NCBI GenBank assembly: GCA_005878325.1
Contig: VBMR01000033.1
Coordinates: 1 to 8,497, forward strand
Source: Methanobacteriota archaeon
GTDB lineage: Archaea; Thermoplasmatota; Thermoplasmata; RBG-16-68-12
Direction of reading: 5' to 3'
Length of the DNA: 8,497 bases
Made by a program: the position numbers and the translations under genes. Under the pieces are notes generated by a model, which was not told the origin of the DNA, made no database searches, and was given only the letters and a program-made list of their open reading frames with translations. Positions within the stretch are counted from its first letter, which is position 1. Every line of letters starts with the position of its first letter. Positions 1 through 6,272 of the stretch are shown here, in pieces.

Positions 1-552
1 GCCCTCGGTTTCCGCGGGCACGCGCTCTGGTCGACCGTCATGTCGATGATCGGCGCCCTGCTCGGGAGCGCCGTCGGGTTCCTCTTCGGTGCGGCGCTCG
101 GCGGCCAAATCGCAGGGCTCGACTTGGCCCTGGTCGGCGCCGTCATTGGGAGCATCCTCTTCACGAAGCTGGTCAAGGTGGCCCTCGCCTTCCTCGTGGG
201 CTTCCTCGCCGCGGCCCTCGTGTACGGGCTCCTCCATGGGTCGGCGACCTTCACAGAGGGCACGCTCGACGCCGCCCTCGTCGGAGCATTGCTCGTGCTG
301 GTCGTCGTGTTCGCTATCGCCTACTACTTCATCGACGACATCATCGGCATCGTGACCGCGGCGATCTGGGGACTCCTCTTGGCCCTTGGGTTGTATCTCC
401 TCGGCCAGGGCGTCCTGACTGCAGGGCTCGCGGGGCTCGGCGTGTTTCTCCTTGGGGCCCTCGTTCAGACCGCGTCGATCAAGCGAAAACGAAAGGCCAA
501 GGCGGGCGTTACTGCGGCCCCGATCCCGCCCCCGCCTCCACCGTCCTCGTGA
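1..552 (+). CDS. Multi-spanning membrane protein, 5' end outside window
   Basis: Function is unknown. The protein is almost wholly hydrophobic, with about six Gly/Ala/Leu-rich membrane segments, a Lys/Arg cluster (SIKRKRKAK) and a proline-rich tail (PIPPPPPPSS). It resembles the TMEM198/DUF4203 type of small membrane protein, whose repeated segments carry Gly-x3-Gly packing motifs; here these are seen as GALLGSAVGFLFG. An ATG lies at 40, but the frame is open back to base 1 and the codons before it (LGFRGHALWSTV) look like the start of the first membrane segment in that family. No ribosome site or TATA box precedes the ATG, so I treat the gene as entering from the left edge. The cytoplasmic side is likely the basic, proline-rich C-terminus. 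The membrane-protein call is strong; the family name is tentative. Confidence 0.7.
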   Translation, partial: ALGFRGHALWSTVMSMIGALLGSAVGFLFGAALGGQIAGLDLALVGAVIGSILFTKLVKVALAFLVGFLAAALVYGLLHGSATFTEGTLDAALVGALLVLVVVFAIAYYFIDDIIGIVTAAIWGLLLALGLYLLGQGVLTAGLAGLGVFLLGALVQTASIKRKRKAKAGVTAAPIPPPPPPSS

Positions 553-647
553 AAGGCCTCCACGCGGTCGAGGGTCTGCGTGCCAAATCAACCTTAAGCG
601 AGGTTAACCGCGGGGTTCATCGGTGAAAGACCACGTGGGCCCAGAGA

Positions 648-1091
648 ATGAGGTTCACCTTGGATCGCGAGGTACCCTTTCCACGCGACTCGGTGTTCGC
701 GTGGTGGACCGACTTCCGCGAGGATGACCACCAGCACCCCGATTCGCCCGCCCGAAGCACGCGCCTCATCGTGGGGCGGAGCGGGAACGAAATTTGGCTG
801 CGGGACCGAGCCACGCGGCCCGCCCCCGTAACCATCGACGAGCACGTGACCCTTGATCCTCCGAACGGATATTCGGTCGAGGCGCGGTACCCCGGCGCAG
901 ACGTCCAGTATGCGTACCGATTCGATCTTCACGACCATGGAACTGGGGTCACCATCGATGTCGAAGTGCGGCCGCGGCGCCTCGGCCGGATCCTCGTGCC
1001 ACTGACCGCAGCGTGGTGGCGGCGGTATGCGGCCCGGGATTTCGACTACCATCTCGGACAGATGATCCGCGAGTTCGAACACAGAACGTGA
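648..1091 (+). CDS. SRPBCC / START-fold ligand-binding protein
   Basis: The 147-residue product has the size and pattern of the SRPBCC (polyketide cyclase/START) superfamily. It begins with the typical first strand and helix (RFTLDREVPFPRDSVFAWWTDF), continues with alternating strands that include a V-T-I-D-V-E-V stretch near residues 103-110, and ends with a long C-terminal helix (YAARDFDYHLGQMIREFE) that packs over the cavity in this fold. Such proteins bind hydrophobic ligands or catalyse cyclisation; no catalytic residue identifies a substrate here. ATG 648 is the only normal start after the in-frame stop at 624. No Shine-Dalgarno sequence is visible. A weak TATA-like CCTTAAG at 592-598 would give a leader of about 27 bases. 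The gene ends just before the RecA-like gene on the same strand, but that gene has its own TATA box. Confidence 0.72.
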   Translation: MRFTLDREVPFPRDSVFAWWTDFREDDHQHPDSPARSTRLIVGRSGNEIWLRDRATRPAPVTIDEHVTLDPPNGYSVEARYPGADVQYAYRFDLHDHGTGVTIDVEVRPRRLGRILVPLTAAWWRRYAARDFDYHLGQMIREFEHRT

Positions 1092-1097
1092 ACGTCC

Positions 1098-1994
1098 GTG
1101 CCGTCGGCGCGGGTCGGCCGTACTTTCACCCACCTCCCCTCCGACCCCGAATTTATACCGCCATCCTCATCGAATCACGGGGAGGATTCCATCGCGCTCG
1201 TCGTCGAGCCACCGATCGTCCAAGAGGTCCCGCAGCTCCGGACGATCCCGTGGCCCGCGCTCACGACCTCCGTGCCGACCTTGGACCGGATCCTCGGTCC
1301 CTTCGAGGCCGGAAAGATCACCCTGATCGACAGCGGCTCCGATTTCGTCTTCCACCTGACGACCCTCCTCTGCGTCCGCGCGGTCATGGAGGGCCGCGAG
1401 GTCGTCTTCCTCGACGGCGGGAACTCGGTGGACCCCCACGGCCTGGTCGCCGTCGGGAAGCGGGTCGGCATGACGCGGGAGGAGATCCTGCCGCGGGTCC
1501 ACGTGGCCCGGGCCTTCACCTGCCACCAGATGACCACATTAGTATTGGACATGCTCGATAAAAAACTGGAAGAAACGGGGGCGGGCCTCGCGGCTTTTGC
1601 CTGCCTCCCGGAGATGTACCTCGACGAGGACGTGCAACGGGGGGAGGCCCATCAGCTGTTCCAGCGGTCCCTCCGAGCGATCCGCCGCACGGTCGCGGAA
1701 CGGGAGGTCGTCGGGCTCGTGACGAACGCCGGGCTCGCGAAGCTGAACCGCCGTCGGTCGATCCGGCGGCAGCTGTACGAGGGCGCGGACCGGGTCATCC
1801 GCGTACTCCACCGAAAAGGGGGCGTCCGGATCGAGCGGCTGGACACCGGGACCGCGGAATGGTATGCGGCGGTGCCGCCGAACCAGATGACCTTGGACGA
1901 TTTCGACCATGCACAGCCGCGGATCCTCGGTCTTCAGGAGACCGGAGGCTGGCGCGGGATCCGTGCCGGCGGCTACCTGCGCTTCGGATGGTGA
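1098..1994 (+). CDS. RecA/RadA-fold protein without Walker A or Walker B motifs
   Basis: The core follows archaeal RadA/RadB: 'LDRILGPFEAGKITLI' before the P-loop position, 'VVFLDGG' where RadA has its second strand, 'RVHVARAFTCHQMTTLV' matching the RadA helix region, then 'VVGLVTNAGL' and 'GADRVIRVLHRKGGVRIERL' matching the L2 and C-terminal strands. The nucleotide-binding motifs are gone: residues 78-86 read DSGSDFVFH instead of GxxGxGKT, and the Walker B region reads AAFACLPEMY with no acidic end. It is therefore probably a non-hydrolysing paralog, perhaps a partner or regulator of RadA; that role is inference. The listed start is GTG 1098, the only conventional start ahead of the domain. 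Its first 31 codons would cover a TATA box and a repeated intergenic element, so it is probably wrong. A better placed start is ATC 1191, in frame and 5 bases after GGGGAGG (267 residues). Confidence 0.68.
   Translation: MPSARVGRTFTHLPSDPEFIPPSSSNHGEDSIALVVEPPIVQEVPQLRTIPWPALTTSVPTLDRILGPFEAGKITLIDSGSDFVFHLTTLLCVRAVMEGREVVFLDGGNSVDPHGLVAVGKRVGMTREEILPRVHVARAFTCHQMTTLVLDMLDKKLEETGAGLAAFACLPEMYLDEDVQRGEAHQLFQRSLRAIRRTVAEREVVGLVTNAGLAKLNRRRSIRRQLYEGADRVIRVLHRKGGVRIERLDTGTAEWYAAVPPNQMTLDDFDHAQPRILGLQETGGWRGIRAGGYLRFGW
1122..1143 (+). repeat. Diverged copy of the CTTTCACC / C-rich intergenic element
   Basis: ACTTTCACC followed by a pyrimidine run matches the two perfect copies at 6857 and 7702 in about 18 of 22 positions by eye. 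It lies 31 bases after the stop of the SRPBCC gene and 9 bases before the TATA box of the RecA-like gene. Its role is unknown; see the other copies. Confidence 0.45.
1150..1185 (+). promoter_or_regulatory. TATA box and Shine-Dalgarno for the RecA-like gene
   Basis: TTTATA at 1152-1157 is a good archaeal TATA box and predicts transcription starting near 1180. GGGGAGG at 1179-1185 is a strong ribosome site, placed 5 bases before an in-frame ATC at 1191. Together they argue that the gene starts at 1191 and not at GTG 1098, which lies upstream of the TATA box. Confidence 0.6.
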
Positions 1995-2006
1995 GCCGGG
2001 CGTAGG

Positions 2007-2013
2007 GTAAATA
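2007..2013 (+). promoter_or_regulatory. TATA box of the VOC gene (leaderless)
   Basis: GTAAATA is centred about 26 bases before ATG 2036. At the usual archaeal TATA-to-start distance, transcription would begin at the start codon itself, giving a leaderless message. No Shine-Dalgarno sequence precedes the ATG, which fits. Confidence 0.5.
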
Positions 2014-2035
2014 CGGAAGGCTCGTTCCGACGCAC

Positions 2036-2425
2036 ATGATGAAGCTCCTCTACACGGGGATCCGCGTTCGGGATCTCGAACGATCCATCACGTTCTATCG
2101 AAAGGTCATGGGGATGCGGGTGTCGCGGCGTGGAAAAATGCGCCACGGCGGAATTTGGGTGGAGCTGAAGAGCCCCGGGTCCCCGCAGCGGTTGGAGTTG
2201 AACTGGTATCCGCCCGATTCGCGATTCCACACGGCGTATCGGAAGGGAGAGGAACTGGACCACCTCGCCTTCCGGGTGACGGATGTCGACCGCGCCTTCC
2301 GCGATCTTGTCGCAAACGGTGCCCGTCCGGAGGTGGCGCCCTTCCAGGAGTCCAGGTATGCGTTCGCGTTCGTCAGCGACCCCGATGGGATTTGGATCGA
2401 ATTGCTGGGGCGGGCCACCCACTGA
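2036..2425 (+). CDS. VOC-family (glyoxalase/dioxygenase-fold) protein
   Basis: The 129-residue product has the two beta-alpha-beta-beta-beta repeats of the vicinal oxygen chelate fold. The first runs from 'TGIRVRDLERSITFYRKVMGM' to 'RLELNWY', the second from 'DHLAFRVTDVDRAF' to 'DPDGIWIELLG'. In metal-dependent members four residues at fixed places bind the metal. Here E54, H76 and E122 are present, but the first position, normally His, appears to be Tyr6. Metal binding may therefore be altered, or the first ligand differs, as in some dioxygenase-like branches. The substrate cannot be told from sequence; lactoylglutathione lyase-like or small-molecule resistance roles are both possible. Two ATGs are adjacent (2036, 2039); the first best fits the leaderless TATA spacing. 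The gene stands alone, 41 bases after the RecA-like gene and with its own promoter. Confidence 0.8.
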   Translation: MMKLLYTGIRVRDLERSITFYRKVMGMRVSRRGKMRHGGIWVELKSPGSPQRLELNWYPPDSRFHTAYRKGEELDHLAFRVTDVDRAFRDLVANGARPEVAPFQESRYAFAFVSDPDGIWIELLGRATH

Positions 2426-2444
2426 AGGGAGTTCCGCCCGAACC

Positions 2445-2454
2445 TTCAAATATC
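2445..2454 (+). promoter_or_regulatory. TATA box of the padR-SHOCT operon
   Basis: TTCAAATATC is centred about 23-25 bases before ATG 2472, so the operon message should be leaderless. The box overlaps the left arm of the palindrome at 2451-2480, so a bound repressor would block TBP/TFB or polymerase entry. Confidence 0.5.
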
Positions 2455-2480
2455 GCCAATCCGATATCGGAATGGCGATA
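2451..2480 (+). promoter_or_regulatory. 30-bp palindrome over the padR start, likely PadR operator
   Basis: TATCGCCA and TGGCGATA form the outer arms around a central TCCGATATCGGA. Fourteen of fifteen base pairs match; only the A/A pair at 2459 and 2472 breaks the symmetry. The site runs from the TATA box through the first three codons of the PadR gene. PadR proteins are dimers that commonly repress their own promoter through an inverted repeat, so autoregulation is the simplest reading. No second copy was seen in the window. Confidence 0.7.
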
Positions 2481-2921
2481 CCCTTGTGGCCCTTCGGTTG
2501 GAAGATGCACGGACGGCGGGGCCTCCGCATGTGGACTCTCTCCCTGATCGCCCGCGGCCCCAAGAACGGCGCGGAGATCGTGGACGCGATCGAGGAGATG
2601 ACCCAGGGCTGGTGGCGGCCGTCCCCGGGCTCGATCTATCCGCTCCTGGCGGACCTCCAGCGGGAAGGCCTCCTCCAGAAGCGGGACGACGGCCGATACG
2701 AGCTGGACCCGAAGGTCCGAGAGGAGTTCGAGTGGCTTCCCGGAGTAGGCCGAAGTCGACCGCGGGGGATCCCGGAGATGTTGAGCGATATGGACGGGTT
2801 CGTGTCGTACTTCGAGGACCTGCGGTCCTCGGACGCGTCGAAGTTGCAACCGCATCACGAGTCGATTGAGAAGCTCGGACGGCGGCTCCTCGCCCTCGCC
2901 GAGGGAGGGGAATCGGCATGA
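2472..2921 (+). CDS. PadR-family transcriptional repressor
   Basis: The 149-residue product carries the PadR winged helix: 'RMWTLSLIARGPKNGAEIVDAI' for the first helices, then 'WWRPSPGSIYPLLADLQREGLL' at residues 47-68, the recognition helix and the start of the wing, and a short wing (RDDGRYEL). PadR proteins normally have a C-terminal dimerisation helix; residues 100-140 here are a mostly helical tail (MLSDMDGFVSYFEDL, HESIEKLGRRLLALAE). ATG 2472 is chosen because the frame becomes protein-like there, the TATA box lies about 24 bases upstream, and the VOC gene ends at 2425. The gene overlaps the next one by ATGA, so the two are translated together. It probably senses membrane or envelope stress and controls its own operon, but the signal is unknown. 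Confidence 0.85.
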   Translation: MAIPLWPFGWKMHGRRGLRMWTLSLIARGPKNGAEIVDAIEEMTQGWWRPSPGSIYPLLADLQREGLLQKRDDGRYELDPKVREEFEWLPGVGRSRPRGIPEMLSDMDGFVSYFEDLRSSDASKLQPHHESIEKLGRRLLALAEGGESA

Positions 2922-3274
2922 GCACGCGCTCGTGGTTGTTTCCGCGGCACGCCTTCCGTTGGGCGTTCCTCGCGTTCCTTGGGTTGATCGCCCTGGGAGT
3001 CGCCGCATCTCTCGTCGCGTGGGCGATCCGCGGGCCCGGCACCGGATTCGGCTTCGGCTTCCCGTTCTTCGGGTTCGGATTCGGCTGGTTCTTTTTCCTC
3101 CTGTTCTTCCTGTTCTTCTGGGGATTCCGCTGGTGGGGCTGGGGTTGGTACGGAAGGCCGTACTGGCGATACCGGGACGACGCGCACGAGATCCTGCGTG
3201 CCCGCTACGCCCGCGGGGAGATCACGAAGGACCAGTTCGACCAGATGATGCGGGACCTCGAGTCGCACGCCTGA
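2918..3274 (+). CDS. Phe/Gly-rich membrane protein with C-terminal SHOCT domain
   Basis: The 118-residue product has a membrane segment at about 14-37, a stretch of Gly-Phe repeats (GFGFGFPFFGFGFGW), a second very Phe-rich membrane segment at about 53-70, a Trp-rich patch (WGFRWWGWGWYGRPYWRYR), and a SHOCT domain at about 87-115 (DDAHEILRARYARGEITKDQFDQMMRDL). SHOCT domains are short helical modules often found at the ends of membrane proteins, where they are thought to mediate oligomerisation. The start codon overlaps the PadR stop (ATGA), and a GGAGGGG ribosome site lies 7 bases before it. The pairing of PadR with a small SHOCT membrane protein suggests an envelope-stress unit, as with phage-shock-type PspC/PadR pairs; this is inference. 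It converges on the exporter gene, with only 17 bases between them. Confidence 0.8.
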   Translation: MSTRSWLFPRHAFRWAFLAFLGLIALGVAASLVAWAIRGPGTGFGFGFPFFGFGFGWFFFLLFFLFFWGFRWWGWGWYGRPYWRYRDDAHEILRARYARGEITKDQFDQMMRDLESHA

Positions 3275-3291
3275 TCCGTCGGCCGGAAGGC

Positions 3292-3927
3292 TCAGAGCAA
3301 CGCGACGAGCGCGGACCAGACGAGCCACGCCGCGAAGCCGACGAGGCACGCGACGGAGAAAGCGAGGACGGCGTGGTAGGTCCGCGCGATGCGTCTCTGG
3401 GCTTCCCGGAGGGCGAGCGGGAAGACCGTGTTCCAGAGGAGCAGCCCTCCGAAGAATCCGACCAGGACCGCGGGGCCGAGCTGATCGATCAAGACGAGCC
3501 CCACGGTCAGCCACCACAGGACGGGCCAAGGGCTCGTGAGGTTCACCGAGAGGCCGGTCGCATAGGACCGGGCATGGTCCTCCGGTTTCGGCGCGACGAT
3601 CGCGTCCGCCCGCGGCCACGCCCGGGCCGTGCTCCAGGCCAGGTAGACCATGAGTGCCGCGCCGACCAAGGCGATGAACGGGATCCACCCCTGGATGCTC
3701 ACGATCGCGGAGTGCGCGAGGATGGAGACGAGCAAGAAAATCGTGTCCGCGGTCGTGGCGCCGAGTCCGACGAAAAATCCGGCGCGGAGGGAACGCATGA
3801 CCGTGTGCGAGGCGATCATCGCGTTCACGGGACCGGGAGGGGCGGCGAGGGAGAGGCCGATCGCGATCCCCGCCAGGACGGTCAGCAGGATTTCGAGGAC
3901 CACGACGCGGCCATGGTGAGGTCGCAC
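3292..3927 (-). CDS. LysE/RhtB-family amino-acid or metabolite exporter
   Basis: The 211-residue product has the six membrane segments of the LysE superfamily. The family signature PPGPVNA lies at residues 30-36 in the first segment, and 'GLSVNLTSPWPVLWWL' near residue 125 matches the family's N-x-x-N/S-P segment. Members expel amino acids such as lysine, homoserine or threonine, or related small molecules; the substrate cannot be assigned here. GTG 3927 lies 24 bases from the centre of the TATA-like element at 3949-3953 read on this strand, which fits a leaderless start. A second GTG eight codons in would give a more compact N-terminus and is the alternative. It diverges from the TIM-barrel operon and ends tail-to-tail with the SHOCT gene. 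Confidence 0.83.
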   Translation of the reverse strand: MRPHHGRVVVLEILLTVLAGIAIGLSLAAPPGPVNAMIASHTVMRSLRAGFFVGLGATTADTIFLLVSILAHSAIVSIQGWIPFIALVGAALMVYLAWSTARAWPRADAIVAPKPEDHARSYATGLSVNLTSPWPVLWWLTVGLVLIDQLGPAVLVGFFGGLLLWNTVFPLALREAQRRIARTYHAVLAFSVACLVGFAAWLVWSALVALL

Positions 3928-3946
3928 TTGAGGCGTTTGCGGGAAT

Positions 3947-3955
3947 CCTTATACC
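3947..3955. promoter_or_regulatory. TATA-like element shared by two divergent leaderless genes
   Basis: CCTTATACC reads as TTATA on the plus strand and TATAA on the minus strand. Its centre (3951) is 27 bases from ATG 3978 and 24 bases from the minus-strand GTG at 3927. Both distances suit leaderless archaeal transcription, so one box could drive both directions. Confidence 0.5.
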
Positions 3956-3977
3956 GACCGCGACCTTGCAATGGCGA

Positions 3978-4715
3978 ATGCGGATCGGCGGGTCGACGTA
4001 CAGCCGCGAGCCGTTCCCGAAGCAGGTCGACGAACTCCGAGAGTCGGGCTTCGACTACGCCGAGCTCGACCTGACCTGGCTCTCCTGGGAGCCGGCGAAG
4101 CTCCAAGCCGAGGCGGAGACCCTGGGGAAGCGGCTCCCGCTGCTGACGGCCCATCTGGCACCCTCTCAGTTCCACGACGCGGACCTGGCCCGTTTCGTCG
4201 GCCAGATCGATGCCCTTGAGCCGGTGGGCACACGGATCTTCAACGTCCATTTCATGGAGGCCCGGTCCGCGCCGCGCATCTCGCCGGAGGCGAAGACCTC
4301 CTGGCTGCGGGACCTCGTCAAGGCGGCGACCGACCGTGAGGTGACGGTGACCCTCGAGAACGTCGACGAGACGCCGGAGGTCCTCCGGAAGGTGCTCGAT
4401 GCGGTCCCCGATCTGCGGTCCTGCCTCGACGTCGGGCATGCCCACCTCGACAAGAGGACGGACGGCGCCCGGACGTACCTCGCGGCCCTCGGCGACCGGA
4501 TCGGCCTCGCGCACGTGCACGACAACCACGGGGGCCACGGGGAATCGGGCGATGAGCATCTGCCCTTCGGCCAAGGGACGATCGACCTGGAGCGGGACGT
4601 GCGGGCCCTGAAGGCACGCGGGTACGAGGGCCACGCGACCCTCGAGATCTTCAAAGGGACACCGGACGACAAGAAGGCGTGCCTGCGCAAGATGCGACGC
4701 TGGTGTCGCGAGTGA
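3978..4715 (+). CDS. TIM-barrel protein of the AP-endonuclease / xylose-isomerase type
   Basis: The 245-residue product fits the AP2Ec fold shared by endonuclease IV, sugar-phosphate isomerases and epimerases. Barrel strands with likely metal ligands are visible: E29 in 'YAELDLTW', H59 in 'LTAHL', H91 in 'FNVHF', E127 in 'VTLENVDE', D151 and H154 in 'CLDVGHAHL', H179 and H181-D182 in 'AHVHDNHG', and E223 in 'ATLEIF'. The loop 'GDEHLPFGQGTID' is typical of the family's phosphate or sugar side. Isomerase/epimerase is more likely than DNA repair, but not proven. TTG 3966 extends the frame by four codons; ATG 3978 is preferred because it lies 27 bases from the TATA-like element. It is the first gene of an operon, and its stop overlaps the next gene's GTG (GTGA). 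Confidence 0.85.
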   Translation: MRIGGSTYSREPFPKQVDELRESGFDYAELDLTWLSWEPAKLQAEAETLGKRLPLLTAHLAPSQFHDADLARFVGQIDALEPVGTRIFNVHFMEARSAPRISPEAKTSWLRDLVKAATDREVTVTLENVDETPEVLRKVLDAVPDLRSCLDVGHAHLDKRTDGARTYLAALGDRIGLAHVHDNHGGHGESGDEHLPFGQGTIDLERDVRALKARGYEGHATLEIFKGTPDDKKACLRKMRRWCRE

Positions 4716-6272
4716 CGAAGCGAAAAACACAGGGCGAGCCGTCCCGCGACCTCGCCGCCCTCGCGCAAGCTTACTGGGAAGCCTTCCTCGAGGATACCCC
4801 GGTCTATGCGACGGCCATCGGCATCCCAGGATACGACGACCGCCTCTCCGACATCACGCCCGCGGGGCGGGCGCGGTGGACAGCCCGGCTCGAGGACTTC
4901 CTCGAACGAGCCCGCGCGATCCCCGAGGCATCCCTCTCCCCGGAGGATCGCACGACGCGGTCCGAGCTCCTGACGTCCATCGAGACGAACCTCGACGAGG
5001 TCCGATGCGACCTGGAGGCGTGGACGGTCGATCCGCTGAACGGACCCGTCGTCTCCCTGCTGAACATCGAATCGTTCCAGCCCGTGCGGACCCCAGAGGA
5101 AGGCCGGAATCTCGTCGCCCGCTGGCGCGCGATGGGTCCGTACATCGATAACCACATCGCGAACCTGCGATGGGGGCTCTCGACCCGCCGGGTCGCGGTC
5201 CGAGCGGGAGTCGCCAAGGTGATCGAGGAAATCGACGACTTCGCGCAAAAGCGGATCGAGGACTCACCGTTGCTGAAACCCGCCCGCGAGCGGCACACGG
5301 GTTGGTCGGCGGAAGAGCGCGAGGTGTTCCGGACCGACGTCGAGGCCGCGGTGCGCGACGGCATCCGGCCCGCGTTCCTCCGGCTGGGAGAGGTCCTGCG
5401 CCGGGAGATCCTGCCGCGCGCCCGGCCCGACGAGCAGCCGGGCATCTTGCACATTCCCGACGGCGCGACCGCGTACCGTCGGCTCACGCATGTGTACACG
5501 GCCCTCGACCTCTCTCCCGACGAGGTCCATGCGACCGGGATGCGGGAGGTCGCGCGAATCAACCGAGAGCTGGAAGACCTGGGGGGGAGGGTCCTCGGGA
5601 CGCGGGACCGCGGCGAGATCCTGCGGCGGCTCCGGACGGACCCGGCCCTGTACTTCCACACCCGGGATGAGGTCGAGGAGAAGGCCCGCGATGCCCTCGC
5701 CCGGGCGAAGGCCGCGATCCCGCGATTCTTCGGCCGCCTCCCGCAGGCCGATTGCGAGGTCGTCCGGATGGAGCCGCACGAGGAGAAGCATTCGACGATC
5801 GCGTACTACCGGTCGCCGGCGACGGACGGTTCGCGGCCGGGACGGTACTACATCAACACGTCCGCGCCCGAGACCCGCCCGCGGTACGAGGCGGAGGTCC
5901 TCGCCTACCACGAATCGATCCCGGGCCATCATCTGCAGATCGCGATCGCGCAGGAACTCCAGGGGCTGCCCGCGTTCCGGAAGCATCTCGGGGTGACGGC
6001 GTACACGGAAGGCTGGGGACTGTACACGGAACGCCTCGCGGACGAGATGGGCCTGTACTCCTTGGAACTGGATCGGATCGGCGTCCTCTCCTACGACGCA
6101 TGGAGAGATCGGGCAGCTCGAGATCCGGCGGTTGCGTGGAGAGGCGGAGCGCCGTCTCGGAAGACGGTTCGACCTCCGCGCGTTCCACGACGCCGTCCTC
6201 GGACAAGGGGCTGTTTCCCTCGAGACGCTGCGCAAGATCGTCGATGCCCACATTGCGAAGGAGGGCCGATGA
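4712..6272 (+). pseudogene. DUF885 metallopeptidase-like protein with internal deletion and frameshift
   Basis: Residues 1-464 are in one frame and match DUF885 proteins (PF05960), which belong to the gluzincin-like peptidase clan. The metal motif is HESIPGHH at residues 400-407 (bases 5909-5932), with a further Glu in 'YTEGWGLYTERL' (E433). Family members normally continue from 'LSYDAWR' for about 50 residues, including an R-Y-I..P-G-Q-A motif, before 'KIGQLEI'. Here 'LSYDAW' (to 6103) jumps directly to 'EIGQLEIRRLRGE', which resumes in a different frame at 6105 and runs to the TGA at 6270-6272. The true tail (RFDLRAFHDAVLGQGAV) is therefore intact but out of frame. Read without correction, the first frame continues through 54 unrelated residues into the nucleotidyltransferase gene, making a spurious 725-codon ORF. 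GTG 4712 is chosen for its overlap with the preceding stop; GTG 4679 and 4703 are alternatives. Confidence 0.8.

Noticed and set aside
622..631. A CTTTCACCGA match on the minus strand upstream of the SRPBCC gene, as another copy of the 26-bp element.
   Set aside because: Only ten bases match and the C-rich tract is absent; it is too short to count as a copy.
3275..3291. A shared terminator between the convergent SHOCT and exporter genes.
   Set aside because: The 17-base gap has no T-run and no convincing hairpin on either strand.
2866..4074. A 402-codon plus-strand frame across the SHOCT and exporter genes.
   Set aside because: It is rich in Arg, Asp, Glu and Gly without structure, and overlaps two genes with clear membrane and domain signatures.
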